A stretch of 64,000 bases of DNA from Eledone cirrhosa. Lineage: Eukaryota > Mollusca > Cephalopoda > Octopoda > Eledonidae. Location of the stretch: assembly GCA_964016885.1 (NCBI GenBank), contig OZ024759.1, positions 1,873,001-1,937,000 of the forward strand, written 5' to 3'. A model generated the notes under the pieces. The model was not told the DNA's origin and made no database searches. It saw only the letters and a program-made list of their open reading frames with translations. The position numbers and the translations under genes are program-made. Shown piece by piece: positions 54,591 to 64,000 of this stretch; position 1 is the first letter of the stretch; each line of letters starts with the position of its first letter.

Positions 54591-57500
54591 TGACAAAGTC
54601 TATATTAGTAACATGACAAAGTCTATATTAGTAACATGACACAGTCTATATTAATAACATGACACAGTCTATATTAGTAACATGACACAGTCTATATTAT
54701 TAACATGACAAAGTCTATATTAGTAACATGACACAGTCTATATTAGTAACATGAGACAGTCTATATTAGTAACATGACTAAGTCTATATTAGTAACATGA
54801 CACAGTCTATATTAGTAACATGACACAGTCTATATTAGTAACATGACAAAGTCTATATTAGTTACATGACAAAGTCTATATTAGTAACATGACAAAGTCT
54901 ATATTAGTAACATGACACAGTCTATATTAGTAACATGACGAAGTCTATATTAGTAACATGACACAGTCTATATTAGTAACATGACACAGTCTATATTAGT
55001 AACATGAAACAGTCTATATTAGTAACATGACAAAGTCTATATTAGTAACATGACAAAGTCTATATTAGTAACATGACAAAGTCTATATTAGTAGCATGAC
55101 ACAGTCTATATTAGCAACATGACAAAGTCTATATTAGTAACATGACACAGTCTATATTAGTAACATGACACAGTCTATATTAGTAACATGACACAGTCTA
55201 TATTAGTAACATGACAAAGTCTATATTAGTAACATGACACAGTCTATATTAGTAACATGACAGTCTATATTAGTAACATGACAGTCTACATTAGTAACAT
55301 GACACAGTCTATATTAATAACATGACAAAGTCGATATTAGTAACATGACAATGTCTATATTAGTAACATGACAAAGTCTATATTAGTAACATGACACAGT
55401 CTATATTACTAACATGACACAGTCTATATTAGTAACATGACAAAGTCTATATTAGTAATATGACAAAGTCTATATTAGTAAAATGACAAAGTCTATATTA
55501 GTAGCATGACAAAGTCTTTATTAGTAACATGACACAGTCTATATTAGTAACATGACACAGTCTATATTAGTAACATGACAAAGTCTATATTAGTAACATG
55601 ACAAAGTCTATATTAGTAACATGACACAGTCTATATTAGTAACATGACACAGTCTATATTAGTAACATGACAAAGTCTATATTAGTAACATGACAAAGTC
55701 TATATTAGTAACATGACACAGTCTATATTAGTAACATGACACCGTCTATATTAGTAACATGAGACAGTCTATATTAGTAGCATGACAAAGTCTATATTAG
55801 TAACATGACACAGTCTACATTAGTAACATGACAAAGTCTATATTAGTAACATGACACAGTCTATATTAGTAACATGAGACAGTCTATATTAGTAACATGA
55901 CAAAGTCTATATTAGTAACATGACACAGTCTATATTAGTAACATGACACAGTCTATATTAGTAACATGACAAAGTCTATATTAGTAACATGACAAAGTCT
56001 ATATTAGTAACATGACAAAGTCTATATTAGTAACATGACACAGTCTATACTAGTAACATGACACAGTCTATATTAGTAACATGACAAAGTCTATATTAGT
56101 AACATGACAAAGTCTATATTAGTAACATGACAAAGTCTATATTAGTAACATGACAAAGTCTATATTAGTAGCATGACACAGTCTATATTAGCAACATGAC
56201 AAAGTCTATATTAGTAACATGACACAGTCTATATTAGTAGCATGACAAAGTCTGTATTAGTAACATGACAAAGTCTATATTAGTAACATGACAAAGTCTA
56301 CATTAGTAACATGACAAAGTCTATATTAGTAACATCACACAGTCTATATTAGTAACATGACAAAGTCTATATTAGTAACATGACAAAGTCTATATTAGTA
56401 ACATGACACAGTCTATATTAGTAACATGACACAGTCTATATTAGTAACATGAGACAGTCTATATTAGTAGCATGACAAAGTCTATATTAGTAACATGACA
56501 CAGTCTACATTAGTAACATGACAAAGTCTATATTAGTAACATGACACAGTCTATATTAGTAACATGAGACAGTCTATATTAGTAACATGACTAAGTCTAT
56601 ATTAGTAACATGACACAGTCTATATTAGTAACATGACACAGTCTATATTAGTAACATGACAAAGTCTATATTAGTTACATGACAAAGTCTATATTTGTAA
56701 CATGACAAAGTCTATATTAGTAACATGACACAGTCTATATTAGTAACATGACGAAGTCTATATTAGTAACATGACACAGTCTATATTAGTAACATGACAC
56801 AGTATATATTAGTAACATGAAAAAGTCTATATTAGTAACATGACAAAGTCTATATTAGTAACATGACAAAGTCTATATTAGTAACATGACAAAGTCTATA
56901 TTAGTAGCATGACACAGACTATATTAGCAACATGACAAAGTCTATATTAGTAACATGACACAGTCTATATTAGTAACATGACAGAGTCTATATTAGTAAC
57001 ATGACACAGTCTATATTAGTAACATGACAAAGTCTACATTAGTAACATGACAAAGTCTATATTAGTAACATGACAAGGTCTGTATTAGTAACATGACACA
57101 GTCTATATTAGTAGCATGACACAGTCTATATTAGTAACATGATACAGTCTATATTAGTAACATGACAAAGTCTATATTAGTAACATGACAAAGTCTATAT
57201 TAGTAAAATGACAAAGTCTATATTAGTAACATGACAAAGTCTTTATTAGTAACATGACACAGTCTATATTAGTAACATGACACAGTCTATATTAGTAACA
57301 TGACAAAGTCTATATTAGTAACATGACACAGTCTATATTAGTAACATGACACAGTCTATATTAGTAACATGACACAGTCTAGATTAGTAACATGACACAG
57401 TCTATATTAGTAACATGAGACAGTCTATATTAGTAGCATGACAAAGTCTATATTAGTAACATGACACAGTCTACATTAGTAACATGACAAAGTCTATATT

Positions 57501-58297
57501 AGTAACATGACACAGTCTATATTAGTAACATGAGACAGTCTATATTAGTAACATGACAAAGTCTATATTAGTAACTTGACACAGTCTATATTAGTAACAT
57601 GACAAAGTCTATATTAGTAACATGACAAAGTCTATATTAGTAACATGACAAAGTCTATATTAGTAGCATGACCCAGTCTATATTAGCAACATGGCAAAGT
57701 CTATATTAGTAACATGACACAGTCTATATTAATAACATGACACAGTCTATATTAGTAACATGACACAGTCTATATTATTAACATGACAAAGTCTATATTT
57801 GTAACATGACACAGTCTATATTAGTAACATGAGACAGTCTATATTAGTAACATGACTAAGTCTATATTACTAACATGACACAGTCTATATTAGTAACATG
57901 ACACAGTCTATATTAGTAACATGACAAAGTCTATATTAGTTACATGACAAAGTCTATATTAGTAACATGACAAAGTCTATATTAGTAACATGACCAAGTC
58001 TATATTAGTAACATGACGAAGTCTATATTAGTAACATGACACAGTCTATATTAGTAACATGACACAGTCTATATTAGTAACATCAAAAAGTCTATATTAG
58101 TAACATGACAAAGTCTATATTAGTAACATGACAAAGTCTATATTAGTAACATGACAAAGTCTACATTAGTAGCATGACACAGTCTATATTAGCAACATGA
58201 CAAAGTCTATATTAGTAACATGACACAGTCTATATTAGTAACATGACACAGTCTATATTAGTAACATGACACAGTCTATATTAGTAACATGACAAAG
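54591..58297 (+). repeat. Diverged third relative of the 3,561-bp segment
   Basis: CTATACTAG at 56045, ACATCACAC near 56336, CACAGACTATATTAGC near 56920 and CTAGATTAG near 57381 match copy 2 at an offset of 3,009 bp (131 monomers). The shorter offset comes from a jump near 56310, where the order goes from the TCTGTATT group directly to ACATCACAC. This stretch has the densest private changes: GACACCG near 55740, TATTTGTAAC near 56692 and 57795, GACAGAG near 56982, AACTTGACACAG near 57573, GACCCAG near 57670, CATGGCAAAG near 57692, GACCAAG near 57992 and ACATCAAAAAG near 58081. GACGAAG occurs at 54937, 56750 and 58015. Confidence 0.75.
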
Positions 58298-58750
58298 TCT
58301 ACATTAGTAACATGACAAAGTCTATATTAGTAACATGACAAGGTCTATATTAGTAACATGACACAGTCTATATTAGTAGCATGACACAGTCTATATTAGT
58401 AACATGATACAGTCTATATTAGTAACATGACAAAGTCTATATTAGTAACATGACACAGTCTATATTAGTAACATGACAGTCTATATTAGTAACATGACAC
58501 AGTCTATATTAGTAACATGACAAAGTCTACATTAGTAACATGACAAAGTCTATATTAGTAACATGACAAGGTCTATATTAGTAACATGACACAGTCTATA
58601 TTAGTAGCATGACACAGTCTATATTAGTAACATGATACAGTCTATATTAGTAACATGACAAAGTCTATATTAGTAACATGACACAGTCTATATTAGTAAC
58701 ATGACAGTCTACATTAGTAACATGACACAGTCTATATTAGTAACATGACA
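58298..58750 (+). repeat. 228-bp tandem duplication (10 monomers)
   Basis: The string TACATT, GACAAGG, TAGTAGC, GATACAG, GACAAAG, GACACAG, 21-bp monomer starts at 58298 and again at 58526. The offset of 228 bp equals nine 23-bp plus one 21-bp monomer. In the first unit the usual pair of 21-bp monomers is reduced to one; in the second, the single 21-bp monomer is followed directly by TACATT and then TCGATATT with GACAATG. Confidence 0.82.
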
Positions 58751-59383
58751 AAGTCGATATTAGTAACATGACAATGTCTATATTAGTAACATGACAAAGT
58801 CTATATTAGTAACATGACACAGTCTATATTACTAACATGACACAGTCTATATTAGTAACATGACAAAGTCTATATTAGTAACATGACAAAGTCTATATTA
58901 GTAATATGACAAAGTCTATATTAGTAACATGACACAGTCTATATTAGTAACATGACACAGTCTATATTAGTAGCATGACACAGTCTATATTAGTAACATG
59001 ATACAGTCTATATTAGTAACATGACAAAGTCTATATTAGTAATATGACAAAGTCTATATTAGTAAAATGACAAAGTCTATATTAGTAGCATGACAAAGTC
59101 TTTATTAGTAACATGACACAGTCTATATTAGTAACATGACACAGTCTATATTAGTAACATGACAAAGTCTATATTAGTAACATGACAAAGTCTATATTAG
59201 TAACATGACACAGTCTATATTAGTAACATGACACAGTCTATATTAGTAACATGACAAAGTCTATATTAGTAACATGACAAAGTCTATATTAGTAACATGA
59301 CACAGTCTATATTAGTAACATGACACAGTCTATATTAGTAACATGAGACAGTCTATATTAGTAACATGACAAAGTCTATATTA
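58751..59383 (+). repeat. Short-block remainder and block start
   Basis: It contains TCGATATT with GACAATG, TTACTAAC, an AATATG monomer placed early near 58903, TAGTAGC, GATACAG, AATATG, AAAATG, then TAGTAGC with CTTTATT at 59100 (the TAGTAGC-plus-CTTTATT form also seen at 55516). The first twelve monomers after the anchor follow block 1 up to GAGACAG. Confidence 0.7.
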
Positions 59384-60851
59384 GTATCATGACACAGTCT
59401 ATATTAGTAACATGAGACAGTCTATATTAGTAACATGACAAAGTCTATATTAGTAACATGACACAGTCTATATTAGTAACATGACGAAGTCTATATTAGT
59501 AACATGACACAGTCTATATTAGTAACATGACACAGTCTATATTAGTAACATGAAAAAGTCTATATTAGTAACATGACAAAGTCTATATTAGTAACATGAC
59601 AAAGTCTATATTAGTAACATGACACAGTCTATATTAGTAGCATGACACAGTCTATATTAGCAACATGACAAAGTCTATATTAGTAACATGACACAGTCTA
59701 TATTAGTAACATGACACAGTCTATATTAGTAACATGACACAGTCTATATTAGTAACATGACAAAGTCTACATTAGTAACATGACAAAGTCTATATTAGTA
59801 ACATGACAAGGTCTATATTAGTAACATGACACAGTCTATATTAGTAGCATGACACAGTCTATATTAGTAACATGATACAGTCTATATTAGTAACATGACA
59901 AAGTCTATATTAGTAACATGACACAGTCTATATTAGTAACATGACAGTCTATATTAGTAACATGACAGTCTACATTAGTAACATGACACAGTCTATATTA
60001 GTAACATGACAAAGTCGATATTAGTAACATGACAATGTCTATATTAGTAACATGACAAAGTCTATATTAGTAACATGACACAGTCTATATTACTAACATG
60101 ACACAGTCTATATTAGTAACATGACAAAGTCTATATTAGTAACATGACAAAGTCTATATTAGTAACATGACACAGTCTATATTAGTAACATGACAAAGTC
60201 TATATTAGTAACATGACACAGTCTATATTAGTAGCATGACACAGTCTATATTAGTAACATGATACAGTCTATATTAGTAACATGACAAAGTCTATATTAG
60301 TAATATGACAAAGTCTATATTAGTAAAATGACAAAGTCTATATTAGTAACATGACAAAGTCTTTATTAGTAACATGACACAGTCTATATTAGTAACATGA
60401 CACAGTCTATATTAGTAACATGACAAAGTCTATATTAGTAACATGACAAAGTCTATATTAGTAACATGACACAGTCTATATTAGTAACATGACACAGTCT
60501 ATATTAGTAACATGACAAAGTCTATATTAGTAACATGACACAGTCTATATTAGTAACATGACACAGTCTATATTAGTAACATGACACAGTCTATATTAGT
60601 AACATGACACAGTCTATATTAGTAACATGACAAAGTCTATATTAGTAACATGACAAAGTCTATATTAGTAACATGACAAAGTCTATATTAGTAACATGAC
60701 ACAGTCTATATTAGTAACATGACACAGTCTATATTAGTAACATGACAAAGTCTATATTAGTAACATGACACAGTCTATATTAGTAACATGACACAGTCTA
60801 TATTAGTAACATGAGACAGTCTATATTAGTAACATGACAAAGTCTATATTA
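59384..60851 (+). repeat. 1,468-bp tandem duplication, copy 1 (64 monomers)
   Basis: GTATCATG at 59384 matches GTATCAGG at 60852, GACGAAG 59483 matches 60951, and CTTTATT 60361 matches 61829. The spacing is 1,468 bp, equal to 62 monomers of 23 bp plus two of 21 bp. The GAGACAG, plain, GTATC, GAGACAG order is unique to these two places. After the anchor at 60361 the run of GACACAG/GACAAAG monomers is nine monomers (207 bp) longer than after 59100, a local expansion near 60550-60760. Confidence 0.8.
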
Positions 60852-61985
60852 GTATCAGGACACAGTCTATATTAGTAACATGAGACAGTCTATATTAGTA
60901 ACATGACAAAGTCTATATTAGTAACATGACACAGTCTATATTAGTAACATGACGAAGTCTATATTAGTAACATGACACAGTCTATATTAGTAACATGACA
61001 CAGTCTATATTAGTAACATGAAAAAGTCTATATTAGTAACATGACAAAGTCTATATTAGTAACATGACAAAGTCTATATTAGTAACATGACACAGTCTAT
61101 ATTAGTAGCATGACACAGTCTATATTAGCAACATGACAAAGTCTATATTAGTAACATGACACAGTCTATATTAGTAACATGACACAGTCTATATTAGTAA
61201 CATGACACAGTCTATATTAGTAACATGACAAAGTCTACATTAGTAACATGACAAAGTCTATATTAGTAACATGACAAGGTCTATATTAGTAACATGACAC
61301 AGTCTATATTAGTAGCATGACACAGTCTATATTAGTAACATGATACAGTCTATATTAGTAACATGACAAAGTCTATATTAGTAACATGACACAGTCTATA
61401 TTAGTAACATGACAGTCTATATTAGTAACATGACAGTCTACATTAGTAACATGACACAGTCTATATTAGTAACATGACAAAGTCGATATTAGTAACATGA
61501 CAATGTCTATATTAGTAACATGACAAAGTCTATATTAGTAACATGACACAGTCTATATTACTAACATGACACAGTCTATATTAGTAACATGACAAAGTCT
61601 ATATTAGTAACATGACAAAGTCTATATTAGTAACATGACAAAGTCTATATTAGTAACATGACACAGTCTATATTAGTAACATGACACAGTCTATATTAGT
61701 AGCATGACACAGTCTATATTAGTAACATGATACAGTCTATATTAGTAACATGACAAAGTCTATATTAGTAATATGACAAAGTCTATATTAGTAAAATGAC
61801 AAAGTCTATATTAGTAACATGACAAAGTCTTTATTAGTAACATGACACAGTCTATATTAGTAACATGACACAGTCTATATTAGTAACATGACAAAGACTA
61901 TATTAGTAACATGACAAAGTCTATATTAGTAACATGACACAGTCTATATTAGTAACATGACACAGTCTATATTAGTAACATGACA
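60852..61985 (+). repeat. 1,468-bp tandem duplication, copy 2
   Basis: This is the partner of 59384-60851. The rare GTATCATG has mutated to GTATCAGG, which destroys the CATG core otherwise kept in nearly all monomers. It includes GACGAAG at 60951, the TACATT-GACAAGG string, two 21-bp monomers and CTTTATT at 61829, and has a private AAAGACTATATT near 61895. Confidence 0.8.
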
Positions 61986-64000
61986 AAGTCTATATTAGTA
62001 ACATGACAAAGTCTATATTAGTAACATGACACAGTCTATATTAGTAACATGACACAGTCTATATTAGTAACATGAGACAGTCTATATTAGTAGCATGACA
62101 AAGTCTATATTAGTAACATGACACAGTCTACATTAGTAACATGACAAAGTCTATATTAGTAACATGACACAGTCTATATTAGTAACATGAGACAGTCTAT
62201 ATTAGTAACATGACAAAGTCTATATTAGTAACATGACACAGTCTATATTAGTAACATGACACAGTCTATATTAGTAACATGACAAAGTCTACATTAGTAA
62301 CATGACAAAGTCTATATTAGTAACATGACAAAGTCTATATTAGTAACATGACACAGTCTATACTAGTAACATGACACAGTCTATATTAGTAACATGACAA
62401 AGTCTATATTAGTAACATGACAAAGTCTATATTAGTAACATGACAAAGTCTATGTTAGTAACATGACAAAGTCTATATTAGTAGCATGACACAGTCTATA
62501 TTAGCAACATGACAAAGTATATATTAGTAACATGACACAGTCTATATTAGTAGCATGACAAAGTCTGTATTAGTAACATGACAAAGTCTATATTAGTAAC
62601 ATGACAAAGTCTATATTAGTAACATGACAAAGTCTATATTAGTAACATGACACAGTCTATATTAGTAACATGACAAAGTCTATATTAGTAGCATGACAAA
62701 GTCTATATTAGTAACATGACAAAGTCTATATTAGTAACATGACAAAGTCTATATTAGTAACATGACACAGTATATATTAGTAACATGACAGTCTATATTA
62801 GTAACATGACAGTCTACATTAGTAACATGACACAGTCTATATTAGTAACATGACAAAGTCGATATTAGTAACATGACAATGTCTATATTAGTAACATGAC
62901 AAAGTCTATATTAGTAACATGACACAGTCTATATTACTAACATGACACAGTCTATATTAGTAACATGACACAGTCTATATTAGTAGCATGACACAGTCTA
63001 TATTAGTAACATGATACAGTCTATATTAGTAACATGACAAAGTCTATATTAGTAACATGACACAGTCTATATTAGTAACATGACACAGTCTATATTAGTA
63101 GCATGACACAGTCTATATTAGTAACATGATACAGTCTATATTAGTAACATGACAAAGTCTATATTAGTAACATGACAAAGTCTATATTAGTAAAATGACA
63201 AAGTCTATATTAGTAACATGACAAAGTCTTTATTAGTAACATGACACAGTCTATATTAGTAACATGACAAAGTCTACATTAGTAACATGACAAAGTCTAT
63301 ATTAGTAACATGACAAGGTCTATATTAGTAACATGACACAGTCTATATTAGTAGCATGACACAGTCTATATTAGTAACATGATACAGTCTATATTAGTAA
63401 CATGACAAAGTCTATATTAGTAACATGACACAGTCTATATTAGTAACATGACAGTCTATATTAGTAACATGACAGTCTACATTAGTAACATGACACAGTC
63501 TATATTAGTAACATGACAAAGTCGATATTAGTAACATGACAATGTCTATATTAGTAACATGACAAAGTCTATATTAGTAACATGACACAGTCTATATTAC
63601 TAACATGACACAGTCTATATTAGTAACATGACAAAGTCTATATTAGTAACATGACAAAGTCTATATTAGTAACATGACAAAGTCTATATTAGTAACATGA
63701 CACAGTCTATATTAGTAACATGACACAGTCTATATTAGTAGCATGACACAGTCTATATTAGTAACATGATACAGTCTATATTAGTAACATGACAAAGTCT
63801 ATATTAGTAATATGACAAAGTCTATATTAGTAAAATGACAAAGTCTATATTAGTAACATGACAAAGTCTTTATTAGTAACATGACACAGTCTATATTAGT
63901 AACATGACACAGTCTATATTAGTAACATGACAAAGTCTATATTAGTAACATGACAAAGTCTATATTAGTAACATGACACAGTCTATATTAGTAACATGAC
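61986..64000 (+). repeat. Return to left-domain HOR order, cut by the window end
   Basis: Two GAGACAG monomers, TACATT, CTATACTAG at 62358, TTAGCAAC, TCTGTATT, GTATATATT with two 21-bp monomers, TCGATATT with GACAATG, TTACTAAC and repeated TAGTAGC/GATACAG pairs lead to CTTTATT at 63228 and 63868. This is the block-1 order of the A and B copies. It lacks about three monomers of the GTGACATG/TCGATATT group near 62750, and then adds the 640-bp short block. Private changes include TATGTTAG near 62453 and GACAAAGTATATATT near 62515. The array continues beyond 64000. Confidence 0.75.

Larger units (their letters stand above)
1..64000 (+). repeat. 23-bp satellite DNA array filling the window
   Basis: The unit is a 23-bp tandem repeat, always in this orientation. 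A clean copy is 43-65: head TATATTAG, core CATG, tail GACAAAGTC. The main alternative has GACACAGTC. Other recurrent variants change one or two bases (TACATT, TAGTAGC, TTAGCAAC, TTACTAAC, GAGACAG, GATACAG, GAAAAAG, GACAATG, AAAATG) or shorten the tail by 1-2 bases. No unique sequence, transposon, RNA gene or coding region interrupts it. Stops on both strands in every monomer, combined with a length not divisible by 3, close every frame within a few repeats. The array runs past both window ends. Its size and higher-order structure fit eukaryotic constitutive heterochromatin, which is inference. It is not a 171-bp alpha-type satellite, a telomere repeat or a CATTC-type satellite, and I do not recognise the family. 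Confidence 0.97.

Noticed and set aside
1..64000. CRISPR array
   Set aside because: Repeats of regular length superficially suggest one, but there are no unique spacers: the whole 23-bp unit repeats head to tail.
1..64000. Coding tandem-repeat protein
   Set aside because: Each monomer has stops on both strands (TAG, TAA, TGA on +; TAA, TAG on -), and the 23-bp length rotates the frame, so no frame stays open beyond a few monomers. The shorter 21-bp monomers do not rescue it.
1..64000. Promoter TATA boxes from TATATTA
   Set aside because: The motif is simply the head of every monomer, present thousands of times, with nothing to transcribe.
1..64000. Telomeric repeat or known centromeric satellite
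   Set aside because: There are no TTAGGG-like, TTTAGGG-like or TTAGG-only repeats, no 171-bp period and no CENP-B box-like CpG-rich motif. A centromeric role stays possible but is not shown by the sequence.
1..64000. Plasmid or phage iterons, or tandem repeats of archaeal Borg elements
   Set aside because: Those arrays are normally short and sit among genes. A gene-free array longer than 64 kb with HOR structure is far better explained as a eukaryotic satellite.
1..64000. Hairpin-forming inverted repeats
   Set aside because: The GAC-NNN-GTC dyad has only 3-bp arms and outward bases do not pair, so it cannot form a stable hairpin alone.

Overview
The whole 64,000-bp window is one uninterrupted satellite DNA array. 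The unit is 23 bp (roughly 2,790 copies by length), always in the same orientation, with no unique sequence and no array edge. The monomer (clean example 43-65) has an AT-rich head TATATTAG, a CATG core, and a tail GAC-NNN-GTC that is a small dyad. The two commonest forms differ only at the central base of that dyad (GACAAAGTC or GACACAGTC). Base composition is about 26-30% GC and CpG is almost absent. There are no genes: the monomer carries TAG, TAA and TGA on the + strand and TAA and TAG on the - strand, and 23 is not a multiple of 3, so every frame closes within a few monomers. An array of this size points to eukaryotic heterochromatin (centromeric, pericentromeric, subtelomeric or sex-chromosome). 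I do not recognise the monomer and cannot name the species.

Monomer variants recur in a fixed order, giving a higher-order repeat (HOR). Useful landmarks are CTTTATT (start of a block), CTATACTAG (once per HOR), TCGATATT followed by GACAATGTC, TAGTAGCATG, GAGACAG, GATACAG, and 21-bp monomers ending GACAGTC. From 954 to 17,069 four complete HORs follow each other (4,099, 4,003, 4,053 and 3,961 bp; 179, 175, 177 and 173 monomers). Each is made of three related CTTTATT-anchored blocks. Two versions, A and B, alternate A-B-A-B and are followed by another B, giving an 8.0-8.1 kb super-unit.

Right of about 18.7 kb the regular order breaks. The same blocks are reshuffled into segmental tandem duplications of 3,024, 3,644, ~3,900, 1,606, 621, 1,628, 3,561, 228 and 1,468 bp, with smaller duplications (203, 575 bp) nested inside some. 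A 20-monomer, 460-bp module occurs only between 18.9 and 41 kb. The right end (49-61 kb) has more private point changes and carries GACGAAG in a slot where the left half has GATGAAG. At 61.8-64.0 kb the order again resembles the left domain.

Nothing here works as a set of genes. The biological content is the history of the array: unequal exchange and conversion-like patches acting on blocks of 10 to 180 monomers, always in whole monomers. All coordinates of breakpoints are approximate to about one monomer because the repeats are nearly identical. Large-scale order also depends on the assembly being right.
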